Shown one piece after another: positions 47,513 through 59,822 of a DNA stretch of 64,000 nt; positions within the stretch are counted from its first letter, which is position 1; every line of letters starts with the position of its first letter. The notes under the pieces were generated by a model. It was not told where the DNA came from, did no database searches, and was given only the letters and a program-made list of their open reading frames with translations. This DNA comes from Phlegmacium glaucopus (taxonomy: Eukaryota; Basidiomycota; Agaricomycetes; Agaricales; Cortinariaceae). The stretch lies in assembly GCA_015039465.1 (NCBI GenBank), contig MU130043.1, forward strand, positions 32,069 to 96,068, given 5' to 3'. A program made the position numbers and the translations under genes.

Positions 47513-48782
47513 TTATTTGACTTTTGAAACGATAGCCGTATAGCGGTCCTCCCACCCTTCCTCCATTGGCTTTGCTTGAATCAACCAGTTGATTCTACGA
47601 GCAAACCTCTCCAACTCTCGACCATTATAATAGTTATGACCGCCGAGTGGAAACAACGGTGCAGAGCCTTCGCGATTGTTACCCTCGTCCATCACATGGA
47701 ACAGACTATGTTCCGATTCGGTGGCGGGAATATTATACAAGACACCGCCTACTGTGTACAAAGGCTCCTTACAAAAATGACGATAGCCCAAACGTGCTGG
47801 TGGAAGTGCTGGTACGCCTGTTCAAGAGAGATTCAACAGTGTCATCACTCATCGAGAAGCCGGACCAATACCATCATTATACCCTTTCAGGGAATATTCT
47901 TTTAAGGCATCTTGACCATGTGCTTTCTGATATGAAGTAGACAACTCCTGGAAATATTCGACCAAAGCAGTGTCGCCAGTCCTCGGAGCCCCGAATACGG
48001 CCACTTTGATGTTTACATTCAGATTTTTTAACCATATCTGGTGTTCAGTGAGTAAATCCAAGCATAAAAGATACGCCATACTTCCACCCATGCTGTGTCC
48101 GGTCAAAACTATTTCTCTAACCGAATAATCAGCAACTCCTTTCTGAATTCCTGTTATAGCTTGCGACTTTATGTCTTGATACAGGGTCCAGAATCCGGTA
48201 TGGACAGTACCGCGACCAGAAGGATGTGAACATCTCCAGACGCGTAGATCCTGTAGGGCTTGTTTTACCGATGAAGTGCCGGACACTGCCACAACTAATT
48301 GACCTAGGAGAGGACGGTAGGCGATGAAGATGGGAATATTGGCGGATGCGCCGCGGAATGAATCCACGAGGACAGCGTCATGTAATGCGTCGTAGGTTTC
48401 CAGTGGATATCCAGGTTGCCTCAGTAGTGTGAAGTACTCGAATAAGAATTCGATTGGAACTGCGCTGTAAGCGACTTCTGCAAATTGTCCTGCAATAAAT
48501 AAACAAGAAAGTAGTGGGCAGCGTTTCAGAAGCAAATGATTAGGCAATATGACTAGGAGCCACAGGTTAATGATGCTCACCTAGATCAGCAAGCGTTTGG
48601 TGCAATGACACAGGCGCACGATCAGCAATCGTAAGAGTGTATGGTGAAAAGGTTGCGACAACTTTTGATATCCACCGAAAATTGTCAAGCTTTTCTGTAG
48701 CATACATTCGACGCTGTTCCTCTGTCAACGTGACATCCTGCTGTTCCGTGGAAGGTGATGTCGACGAGAGAAATATGCCCAT
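47513..48782 (-). CDS. Class 3 (fungal triacylglycerol) lipase-like alpha/beta hydrolase
   Basis: Three exons (48782-48581, 48489-47872, 47817-47513) join in frame to 374 aa, starting MGIFLSSTSPSTEQQDVTLT. Landmarks of the lipase_3 fold: 'LGQLVVAVSGTSSVKQALQD' (oxyanion strand), VHTGFWTLYQDI, and the nucleophile elbow REIVLTGHSMGGSMAYLL (GxSxG, catalytic Ser). Then VAVFGAPRTGD (catalytic Asp nearby), a second block FCKEPLYTVGGVLYNIP, and a late His in PLGGHNYYNG. No clear signal peptide, so probably intracellular. It would hydrolyse acyl esters; the substrate is unknown. Divergently arranged with the Sds23-type gene. Confidence 0.87.
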
Positions 48783-49086
48783 CTTTGATAGTCCAAACTA
48801 CTTGATCGTCAAGCAGCCTCAGCAAGTATTCAGGTTAGATACTAAATCCAGTAGTCAGCATCGCCTCCGAATCGAAGTGTATTCACCAAAAAAACTAAAA
48901 GTTCACCTAAGACTGGGCAAGGAAGATTTCAAGGAGCCAACTCCTGCCAAGGCCAGTATGAGCAGTCACGCGCGCACGACGGAGCCAAATATTCAATGAA
49001 GTGATGGCTTTCGGCTTGGCCTGTGCACATGTCATGAACCCCGACCCAAAGGGATATCATTACAATATATCCTACGAAAGCCCAAG
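48783..49086. promoter_or_regulatory. Shared promoter region of divergent lipase and sds23 genes
   Basis: About 300 bp separate two start codons that point away from each other, so both promoters must be here. No TATA box or known operator could be assigned. Confidence 0.5.
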
Positions 49087-51085
49087 ATGTGTTCAGAAGG
49101 TTCGACATTGATAAGATCCATGTCTCAAAACAAGAGACTCTCGCAATCGTTGACTGGTAGCTGGAGGGAGCCAAGTTGCCTTCCAATAACGTTCGTCAAT
49201 GTCTCCGACGATGATGCACAAGAATGGTTGACGACCTGGGAAACAGTATATGCTCGAGGTATGCAAAGACCGTTTTTCATGCCAACCTTGTAAACGATGC
49301 TCATACCGATGACTAGATCTCATTGATTCTCGGGTTATATCAGTGGATGCAGATACCAGTGTGGAGGAGGCTTGCGATGTAGGTCCATGATCACTCTTCG
49401 TCCTCATAGTTAGCTCACGGATGGTATAGGTTCTATTATCTGAGGGTTTAACTTGTCTGGCTGTTAAAGTCAATAGCGACGACCCTGCTACAGGCCACCC
49501 TTACCATGGATTGTTCGATGTATGTATGAGATAGATCGGATTCCCCGCCTGCCCTGACCTTTCCTCAGTATGCTGATGTGAATGCCTTCTTGACACTGGC
49601 AGCTACAAGACATACATTCGTCGCAGATGATCTTCGTAGCAACTCCAAAGTCAACGATATCGTTGCTGCTGCAAAGGCCGGACGAGTTCCTGTACACCTT
49701 GTTAGCAGTGCGTTCAAATCGCTTCTCCTTTTCTTATAAGTGTCTCACGAAACATTGGACTAGATTTATCCGAGAAGAATATCATTGAGATTCTACCTCA
49801 CAATGCCACTCTAGTTTCTCTCCTTGGAGTGTTCGCTCGAGGGTTGCACAGAAGTATGTCTCCCTCCTTTTCTATATACAATGATCGATAATTTATTCTT
49901 CTCAGCACTCATTCAATCTTCTGATAATCCTCGAGAGTTCATTGGCATGGTATCCGATCATCGACTTTTGAAATGGTTTGCTCTGTATGCTCGAGAGACA
50001 CCATCGTTTCAAAAGTACCTTTCTAACCCAATCCAGTCGCTCTCACTCCCCTCACTGAATCTCCATGATGCCGTCGTCTCTGCCACCGCTTCTAAGACAA
50101 TTCTAGATGCCATGAAATTAATGAGTGAAGAAGGCGTCAGCAGCATTGCTGTTGTAGAAGACAGTAGTGGTACCTTGTTGAGCGCAGTCAGCGTTACCGA
50201 CATTGGAAAGGTTTGATGTTTGAAACGATGTTTTTTTGCTCGAAGTAACACTGAACTATTTAGATCGTCGTTCCATCTCAAAGCAATCAAATCTTGACGA
50301 CAACTTTACATCATTTCATAGGTCATATCAAGGTGATTCATGGCCACTGCGATACGATGAGACGCCTGACATGATGTTTGTATGCAGGACTCCGACGGTA
50401 TTACAGATGGTGCCGATAAATATCCAGGTTCATATTACAAGTTGCCGCAATTTCATGTTGTTCACATCCCCTTTTTTCAGTTTATTCAGTGTTTCCTTCA
50501 AGCTTATTATCTTTTACCATGGAAAAAATCCTTGCCAGTGAGCGACTTTCTACCTATTCGATCGCTGGAAATTCTCATTTTATTATTAAATTAGCCAACG
50601 CTCACCGAGTATTTGTCACGAAAGAATCAGGCACAGCGTCCCCTATTCTGTCGCCATCACTTCATAATAATCTTACAGGCATTGTCTCCATAGTCGATAG
50701 TGCGTATCACTTTCTCTGTTCAAAAAGAAAAAACATTTGGCCTCCTATTCTCACCTTTTTATTTTGGTGAATAGTACTCTCCCTCTTTGCTCGAGTAGCG
50801 AAAGTTCCGAATATCGATCCAACTCAGATGCAACGGCACCGTCGTGCATCCTCTGCCTCCTCGCAGTCTTCCATCTCCGATAGAGATTTCTTCCATCGAT
50901 CCAGATCTAGTAGCAGGACCAGCATTCGACAGAGTCCAAAAACCAGTATAGCTTCAAGTCCTCCTGGTATTCCAGCACTTGACAGCGCACGAAATTGTGT
51001 TCCGGCTTTTGCACTTGATCCGCTTGGGACTCAGAGAAAGGAAAAAAGGAGAAGTGTAGTAAACCCGAAGAAAGAAAGTGGATAA
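49087..51085 (+). CDS. sds23: Sds23/Moc1-type CBS-domain protein
   Basis: Eleven short exons join in frame to 479 aa. Sds23 homologues in yeasts carry four CBS domains, resemble the AMPK gamma subunit, and inhibit PP2A/PP6-type phosphatases, linking nutrient state to mitosis and mating. Seen here: SLTGSWREPSC (conserved N-terminal motif), DLIDSRVISVDADTSVEEAC, VLLSEGLTCLAVKVNS, YADVNAFLTLAA, VPVHLVSNLSEKNIIEILPH, EFIGMVSDHRLLKWFALYA, EGVSSIAVVED, LLSAVSVTDIGK, LATNAHRVFVTKESG and GIVSIVDILSLFARVA. The C-terminus is a Ser/Arg-rich tail (SSASSQSSISDRDFFHRSRS), likely phosphorylated. The start could also be the ATG at 49120. Intron phases all close, so the gene is intact. Confidence 0.92.
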
Positions 51086-51354
51086 AGAAAGGATCTTATT
51101 CTCAGAGACTCTGTTTCAGTCAAATGTATTTTTATGGAATTAATTCTGTACGAACATGAAGCAATTCTACCTTTGTATTTATGGCAATTTATGGTGCATT
51201 CCTTGACGCTATTGACAATTCAGAGTGTCATTCAACTTGACAACTTGAATGTAGAGTACTACAAATATCATGTGACTAGGGATCGTTCAGGCTGAGCAAA
51301 TTTTTGTACAACTGTTATTCTCCCTCGCATCTTCAACAGATAGTCTGGAGGGAA

Positions 51355-53434
51355 ATGGATGTTGCTTTGGGACTTTCACTCCCTCCACATACCCCACATG
51401 CGATCTCAGTCTCTTTACCCACTTGGCGTGATAATGTTGGATATGAAGAAGGCGAAAAAAGAGTTGTGGATTCAATGGTATCCGGTTACCCAAGGTTTTT
51501 TATCCATCTGAGCATTAGAAAAGTGAGTTATGAAATATATTATCTCAAGTGTTTAGCATGATCTCTCATGATCTTGATCCTATCAATAGCTGGCCTCACT
51601 TTGTGAACAGAAGCATGCTACTGGAAACGAGAAAGCTATGCTCTTTCCAAAGCAAAGAATTGCAGAACAATGTCGATCTTTCATCCAGGGCAGGTCGTCT
51701 TCCCAAGGTACACCTGTCAATGCACGTCTGCTACATCTTTTTATTTGCCCGGAAAACAAACTGAAGGACGGAAATAACGACATGATCAACTATGACAGCG
51801 TCATGCGATCAAGTGCCGATCTTCACATTGTCTTATTCCCAGCTGATTCTTTCCCAATTGCGAAGGAATTCTGGCAACACACGGGCCAAGGGATCTCTAG
51901 CCGTCTGGCGGAAAAATGCCTTTCACTATGGCCAATTGATAGTCCTACTGTCCAACGACCCACCCAAGCGTTTCCATCTAAAGGCCATAACAGGCACTAT
52001 TCGGCCGTTAAATCCCCATGTATACTTCCTCAGAAATCTGATCCCCCAATCGTCGAGGACTTTGGCAAGGACCATTCGGTTTATCTTGAGGAGCGTTATG
52101 GCCGGAACCTCCCTCTAGCTGCCGCTGCATTCGCTAAACGCGCACTCCGATCTAGAGTAGCGGGTGTACTAAAGGAAAACGCTTCTGATTGTCAGGGCGA
52201 GCCTTGTACAGAGAAGGAGGATTTGCTAGTGGGACCAAGCACGCGGGGTGTTACTGAGGTGGCTATCGATGATGTTTATCTCTATCCGACGGGCATGGCT
52301 GCCATCTGGAATGCCCACAACATGGCGTTGGCTGTTCTTCCACCTGCAAAAAGCGTTTGTTTTGGGTTAGTCCCTTGCTGTAATCTCCTTTGAGCAGTCC
52401 TTGACTGTTTCTTTCCTTTCCTGATAGATTTCCCTACATCGATACCCTGAAAGTTCTAGAGAAATGGGGACCTGGTTGTCATTTCCTAGGCTTTGGACTA
52501 GATACCGATGTCGATCGACTCGAAATTCTTTTGGAAGAAGAATTCAATCGTAATCCAGCAGATCCCCCTATTTTGGCCCTGTTCACCGAGTTTCCCTCAA
52601 ATCCGCTGTTACGATCAGCCAATCTACCTCGTCTTCGTGCTTTGGCAGACAAGTACGACTTTCTCATCATCATTGATGAGACTGTAGGAAACTTTGTGAA
52701 CGTTGAGGTCTTGCCCTATGCCGATGTAGTGGTTAGTAGCTTGACCAAAGTTTTCAGCGGAGCTTCTAATGTTATGGGAGGAAGGTACATATTTTCTCTT
52801 TCTTCTCTTTCTTTTATGTTGGACTGATTGATTCTTTGACAGTCTTGTTCTGAACCCTCAAGGCCGCCACTACCAAGCTCTCAAAAAATATATGGACGGT
52901 ACCTTTGAGGATTTCTACTTTGACGAAGACGCGATTTATATGGAGCGAAATTCTCGTGATTTCAAACAACGTATACGCGTCATCGACTCCAACGCTGAAG
53001 CCGTCTGCGATTTCTTACGACAGAGTTCTCTTGCGGGAGGAGCATCATCAGCCGCGATTAAAGAAGTTTTCTATCCAAAATATATCACTCCAGAGAACTA
53101 CAACCATTGTCGGATTAAGGGCCTTGATGGAAAAGGGGGTGGCGGTTACGGAGGCTTGTTCTCATTGACATTCACTTCAATCGCAGCTTCAACGGCGTTT
53201 TTCGATGCTTTGCCTAGTTATAAAGGTCCAAGTTTGGGAACGAACTTTACCCTTGCTTGTCCGTTTACCATTCTAGCACATTTCACGGAGCTGGAATGGG
53301 CAGCCCAATTTGGTGTTGAAGAAGGATTGGTTAGGATTAGTGTTGGGATGGAAGATAGTGATGTTTTACTCCGTTCTTTTGAGACGGCCTTGGCGGCTGC
53401 TGAGGCTGTTGTCAGACATATAACCAGTTCCTAA
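51355..53434 (+). CDS. Cystathionine gamma-synthase (PLP-dependent)
   Basis: Transsulfuration/methionine pathway enzyme that makes cystathionine from an activated homoserine and cysteine. Four exons (51355-51522, 51590-52365, 52428-52784, 52843-53434) give 630 aa, the length of fungal Str2/Met-7-type enzymes, which have a long N-terminal extension. N-terminus: [20 protein letters not shown]. Catalytic domain: [16 protein letters not shown] (the family's Y..GMaAI), [36 protein letters not shown] (PLP-binding Asp), [18 protein letters not shown] (Lys that forms the PLP Schiff base), and a C-terminal domain ending [19 protein letters not shown]. All key residues are present. Its 5' end lies 270 bp after the sds23 stop. 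Confidence 0.93.
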
Positions 53435-53870
53435 CCGGACGTTCACATCTTTTCTCATCTACGTCTTACTTAGAACAGCTCTTTTTTTTCCTTCACATTT
53501 AACATTCTGATTTTTCCTCCAACAGGAGTCAGGACTAACCGCATACATCTGTATTCATATCCCTTGTATCCAACTACAAACATAATGTATCATTTGCATA
53601 AGAGACTGTTGATATCGACGTAGCAAGTGCTGATTGATATACATTCGAAGGATGACCGTTAGGATGAAATTGTTGAGAATTACACCGGTCCATGATGCAT
53701 GAGTGCATGAGCCCCTATCTTATGTGATTGGTCCAAAAATCCGAAAGTATTGTTGGTCATCCTTCAAAGCTTCAAGCTTCATCGATCATCGGTCGCCTCT
53801 TGGCTGGACAATTATCCTTTGAATTTGTGACAATCTTGGAAGTATGTGCATCTTGTACCGCTGAACGTTT
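53435..53870. other. 3' flank of cystathionine gamma-synthase
   Basis: Contains a pyrimidine-rich stretch and no gene. The next repeat array starts near 53870 with a degenerate copy of its 35-bp element. Confidence 0.5.
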
Positions 53871-53984
53871 TTGACATTCATTGAGCACCAAAAACGCAAG
53901 TTTGCGCGGATAGGAATCCACGACAAGAGAAAATGGTAATGAAACATATGATCCGACATGCCTAAAAGTAAGTTGAGGTTATTA

Positions 53985-56696
53985 GGCATGGGACTACTGT
54001 GAAATAAAACACACCTTTCTCTGTTCCGGATCCTATCCCAGGCGCTGAGGTGAACCCCAGCGCAATCTTCTACACAACAAGCACGCGGTTCAGGCTCTCT
54101 CGCCATCAGTCACCAACATTCTTTAGAATCATAAGGAGTCCGCATCAAATGACTGGTTGATGGGTTTCACCAAAGATAACGTACAAGAGCCATACGACTT
54201 CGGTTTAAAAAGAAATAATAGAACTGCCTCCTTCACGATTACGATTCATGAGAAATGTGGTCCTTCAGGCGATCATTGCGATCGTCCCAATAATCCGAGT
54301 GATCAAGAATAATATATCCTGATCATCGAAATAATGAAGGGTGATAAGCGTCGAATCGCAAGGAGCAACCGATAGGGACGGTCAACCACAGATATGAATA
54401 CATTCATAGTGCATCATCATTTATCTCTGCTCGTTGCCATGAAGGTATCCAACTTTGCTTTTCCAGAAGGATACTGTCAACGATTATCTATAGGAAATGA
54501 GTATATGCTCGTGAGTAACAGTGAATATTTGAATATTGAAGACTGAGTTACTCTGCAGGAACGCGATGCGGAAGCGTGAGCTTGAAATCTAAACGTTTTA
54601 CCAGGCCATGATCTGCGATATAGGAAGGTGGATTAGAGGCTGTTTTGCCATACGATTAAGAATATGAAATGATTAAACAAAATTGTTGCTAGCCGTCCTG
54701 GAACCAACCCCCTCGTATGCTGGCTCCAAGAACTTTCCTCAGCCTGTCATACAAACAGGCTACCAGTACATTATACAGGTATTGATCTCGTTGACATTTC
54801 TCGTACCATTGGTTGATGAATACACCAAAATGAACTTGAGGTTACAGGACCTCCGTTCATTGAATCCAACTGATCTGGGAACTGATAACGTGATCAACTA
54901 TTTTCATCAAGCTGGCCGAGCAAACTCGTCAGAAAAGTTCATGGAGTATATTTATCACTGAGGACTACAGTGATAAGCGCCGAAACGCAAGAAACACCGA
55001 TAGGGGGGGGCGAAGACAACAGCAACATAGGAAGCTTAGCGCATCATGGATATACCAATACCTCACCATATTTTATTCACCATAGATATCGCGCAGAGAT
55101 TTTGAATAAAAACAACCAGATCTGTAGCGTAGAAATATTAATCAGAAAAAATCCATCTGCTTTCAATTTGAAGTGAAGAAGATAAAATGGTATATCTTCG
55201 AGGTCTTCCTCGTATGCTGTCTCCCCAAATTGGTCAACAACTAGTCATCTCAGTTGCCAAATTCTATCGAAACTAGAGAAGGTTGACCAATACAAAGTAT
55301 TGGTCGATGAGCACAGGAAATTGAAGTGAGAATCGTATCTTCTTTCTGTGCGCAATGCGGCTCGAGTCCCAAATCTGATTTCGTGGGTCACATCAGTTGA
55401 AACGTTTCAATACAGGTAGATCGATTCTTTTGCGACGCACAGTCAACAAAAGAACCGTCCCAGCAATCGTGAAATAGCATTGTCAAGGACATGACAATGA
55501 CAAGCGTCAAAACGCAGTGGCACCAATAGGGACATCAAAGATAAATGAATACGTTTATGGTGTATTATCATTCTCGGAAATTAATTTGAAGGCACTTACT
55601 GGACCGCTTGTTTGAGCGTCTCTCTGCCCTTGAAGAAAGGGAAGCGTTTGGAAACAATGCTCACTCCGAGCCCATTGCCTGCTCCTGCAGAAGAAGAGCG
55701 TCATTGATCTTGTTATGATAAAGAGTCAAGTGAAAAAGAAGATATCAACGACCCTGGGTGGTGTCCCCCTCGTATGTTGACCTCATGATCTTTCCTCGTT
55801 GTTGAACACACTATACTCGTAGCAACGTGCTAACCGAGCATATTCACATGTGCCGAACAACATGCTAACCAAGCATGGGTACAAGAACAAATTGCTCTAC
55901 AGGTATCCCGGACCACTGACTGATAGATACACCAGAATGAGCTTGAGGCCATATAACGACCTCCGCCCACTGAACCCAGCTGATCGCTTTGTCCCATTGA
56001 ACTATTACTTGTCCTTGGTGTATACCTGGCTTTGCAGAGTACAATCATGGGGTATCTTTATCACTGAGAGATACAATGATAAGCGCTTACGCGCCAGTAA
56101 CACCGATAGGGGCCCGAAGGATGTCAAAAAGTTGGTAGTCATCACCACATTCAATGAAAATCCAGAAAGAGACCGTGGAAACAATGTGAGTGAACACACC
56201 TTTTTTCGTCTGCTAAACCACCTCCGAAGGTGCATTATTTGATGTTTCAGAGTAAACAGGATGTTAGAACATATAGAGAGCATTGACCCATCGAGTGTCT
56301 TCTCTGAGGTCCCCTCGAATGCTGGCCCGCCATATCCTTTTGATTCCCAGACCATGTCAAATGATTGGTCAGTGAATCCACCAAAAAGAACGAATGTGAA
56401 GGGCCACGTGTATAAGCGCCGAAACGCAAGTAGCACCGAATGGGGACTTGCAATGACTGAAGGTGACGATGCGATCCCATTCATATTTGAACGCAAACAT
56501 GTGTTCTGGGGATCCCGTACCTCGTTATTCGTACTTGAGTATTTGAATAAGTATATAGTTCGTGGATAAGTCAAAGGAGTAGGTTATAGTTTCAGCTTCT
56601 TCAAACAACAAACATTCCCACGCCATCCACGCTAAATATATCCTACACTCACGACCATGATTATATTTAATATCACATACATTCGCAACTAGAGGC
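53985..56696. repeat. Tandem block copy 1 of a multi-unit array
   Basis: Starts with 'catgggactactgtgaaata' and is repeated, diverged, from 56697. Inside are five occurrences of an element of about 35 bp (consensus GATAAGCGCCGAAACGCAAG, a short variable stretch, then CACCGATAGGGG) near 54341, 54971, 55493, 56079 and 56413. A degenerate one lies outside at about 53885. Each unit of 330-630 bp also tends to have a CTCGTATGCTGGCTCC block; a fainter 'ttgaggttacaggacctccg' block and intron-like GTGAGT...CAG borders recur in some. No long ORF spans a unit and I recognise no protein. It could be a decayed gene family, an array of structured RNAs, or a complex satellite. Confidence 0.8.
54950..55010 (+). 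other. Example of the hairpin plus 35-bp element
   Basis: TTATCACTG, a 7-nt loop (aggacta) and CAGTGATAA form a perfect 9-bp hairpin whose 3' arm runs into the 35-bp element (GATAAGCGCCGAAACGCAAG...CACCGATAGGGG). The same layout recurs at 55479 with a different but still perfect stem (CATTGTCA/TGACAATG, loop aggaca), and at 57203 (TATCACC/GGTGATA). Confidence 0.7.
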
Positions 56697-59600
56697 ATGA
56701 GACTATTGTGAATAAAACACATCTTTCTGTTCGCTAAACGTAGCGCAAAGAAGATTTTCCTTTTTACATCTGTGGGCAGGAATCTTTGGCATTTTGCGAT
56801 GAAGGATGAAAAAATGCATCAAAAGACTGTCTTCGATGTCTCCTCAGTATGCTGACCAGCAGCTGGTAGCTGGCTCCTGATCCAACTCCGATAAAGGGAG
56901 GCAGGGAGGCAGAAGGCTCTCAAATATTCTGAACCAGATCCTATCGTCAGGCGTTGAGATCACTCCCAGCACAATCTTCTATACACCAAGCACGCGGTTC
57001 AGGCTCTCGCTATCTGTCGCCAACATTCTGTAGAATCATAAGGAGGCCGCATCAAATGACCGGTTCATCAACGATAAAATACAACAGTCATACGACCCTC
57101 GGTTTAAAAAGTAATTATAGACTGCTTCCTTCACGATTACGATTCATGAGAAATGCGGTCATTTTGATCGTCCCATCGAGTGATCAGGAGTAATATATCC
57201 TTATCACCAAAACAATGAAGGTGATAGGCGTCGAAACGCAAGGAGCAACCGATAGGGATGGTCAACAACAGATATAATACATTCATGGTGCATCATCTTT
57301 TCCAGAAATTTATCTCGGCTCGTTGCCATTGATATGAAGGTATCCAACTTTGCTTTTCCAGAAGGATACTCTCAAGAGTTATCTATAGGAAATGAGTATA
57401 TGCTCGTGAGTAACAGTGAATATTTAAATATTGAAGACTGGACTTACTCTGCAGCAATGGGATGTGGGAGCGTGAGCTTGAAATCTGAATGTTTAACCAG
57501 GCCATGATCTGCGATAGAGGAAGGTGGATTAGAGGTTGGTTTTGCCACGCGATTAAGAATATGAAATGATTAACAAAATTGCTGTTAGCTGTCCTGGAAT
57601 CAACCCCCCTCGTATGCTGGCTCCAAGAACTTTCCTCAGCCTTTTATGGTACGGCCACTTAGCGGGCCAGCGCAATATACAAGATCGATCTCAACAAATT
57701 TCTCGCACCATTGGTTGATAGTACACCAAAATAAACTTGAGGTTACAGGACCTCCATTCATTGAATCCAACTGATCTGATAATCGATGAATGACCAAGCT
57801 ATTAACACTGGCCGAGCCAAAGTTTACCCGTCAGAACGCTCATGGAGTATATTTATCACCGAGGACTGCAGTGATAAGCGCTGAAGCGCAAGAAGCACCG
57901 ATAGGGGGGGCTGAAGACAGCAACAACATAGCAATCATGGGTATATCAATACCTCACCATATTGTATTCAGCATAGATATCGCGCAAAGAGGTTTGCATA
58001 AAAATAGCCAGATCTATAGCGTAGAAATGTTGGTCAGAAAATTCCATCTGTTTTGATGTGAAGAAGGTAAAAGATGTGTCTTCGAGGTCTTCCTCATATG
58101 CCGGCTCCCCGATTACTCGACAACTAGTCATCTCAGTTGCCAAATTCTATCGAAACTAGAAAAAGTCATTGACGGATGCAAATCATTGGTTGATGAGCAT
58201 ACAAAATTGGAGCGAGGATCGCATCTTCTTTCCGTGCGCAATGCGGCTCGAGTCCCAAATTTTGATTTTGTAGGGTCACATCAACTGACATGTTTCAATA
58301 CAAATAGGGCGATTCTTTGCGATGCAGAGTCAGCAAAAGAATCGACCCAGCCATCGTGAAATGGCGTTATCAAGGACATGACAGTGATGAGCGTCAAAAC
58401 GCAGTGGCACTGATAGGGACATCAAACATAAATGGATACGTTTATGGTGTATTATCATTCCTGGAAACTAGTTTGAAGGCACTTACTGGACCGCTTGTCT
58501 CTCTTGTCCTTGAATGACGGGAAGCATCTGGAAACAATACTCACTCCGAGCGCATTACCTGCTCCTGCAGGAAAACAAAAAAGGGTGTCATTGATCTTGT
58601 TATGATAAAGAGTCAAATGAAAAAGAAGATATCAACGACCCTAGGTGGTCCCCCTCGTATGTTGACCTCACGATCTTTCCTCGTTGTTCAATACAGCACA
58701 TGCGTGTAGGAATATACGCGTAGCGACCTGCCAACCGAGCATATTCACATATGCCGAACAACATGCTATATCCAAGCATATATACATGGACCATTTGCTC
58801 CAATTGGTACCCAGGACCACTGGCTGATAGATACACCAGAATGAGCTTGAGGCCGAATACAACGACCTCCACCCACTGAACCCAGCTGATCGCTCTAGGG
58901 CTAATTGGAACTGTGTCCATGCTATATAGTTGGCGGCAGAGTAGAACCATGGGGTATCTTTATCACTGAGAGGTACAGCGATAAGCGCATACGCGCCAAT
59001 AACACCGATAGGGGGCCCGAAGGATGTGGAATGATTGGTAGTTACCACCAAGTTCGATGAAAATCCAGAGAGGCCATGCGAACGTGAATGAACACACCTT
59101 TTTTCGTCTGCTAAACCACCTGCCAAGGATTAGGGTCGGAAAGGTGCTTTCTGTGGAACTGAATTCTGATCAGCAAAATGATGTTTCAGAGCAAGCAGCA
59201 AGTTATAAAATATAGAGAACATCGACCCATCGAGTGTCTTCTCTGAGGTCCCTTCGTATGCTGGCTCCACGACCCGCCATATCCTTTTGATTTCCAGACA
59301 ATGTCAAATAATTGGTCAGTGAATCCTGAATGTGAAGGGCCACGTGTGCGTAGCAGTTGATCTCAGCTCAAATCCAACCCTTTGAAGTTACAGTCCCTCA
59401 GTAATGATTTTAATCACTGAATAGGATGAATGACGCTTCCTGACCACTGCTTTATCTTTTTAACGATAAGCGCCAAAACGCAAGTAGCACCCAATGGGGA
59501 CTTGGCAAGACTGGAGGTGAGGATGCGATCCGGTTTGAAATCGCCAGATATCTCTAGATTTGAACGCAGACATGTGTACTGGAGATCCCGTACCTCGTTA

Positions 59601-59790
59601 TTCGTACTTGAGTATTCAAATAAGTATATAGTTCGTGGATAAGTCAAAGGAGTAGGTTTATGTAAGGTTCAGCTTTTTTAAAGGACAGAACACATTCCCA
59701 CGCATCCACGCTGGTTAACTTACCCATCCAGTCCCATGATTCGTTATAAATTAAAATATATCCTACACTCACGACCATGATTATATTTAA
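56697..59790. repeat. Tandem block copy 2 of the multi-unit array
   Basis: Follows copy 1 directly in the same orientation and matches it along its length with many substitutions and small indels (for example 54460-54540 against 57336-57440, and 55640-55690 against 58515-58570). The five element copies are near 57222, 57873, 58385, 58980 and 59465. The end of the block (59690-59790) overlaps the presumed promoter of the downstream hydrolase gene. Divergence between the copies is moderate, so the duplication is not recent. Confidence 0.8.
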
Positions 59791-59822
59791 TATCCATTCT
59801 CTCCAGGATACACCCACCAGGG

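Noticed and set aside
56005..56574. 189-codon minus-strand frame across the repeat array
   Set aside because: Not conserved as an open frame in the second tandem block, where stops and indels break it, so it is probably chance.
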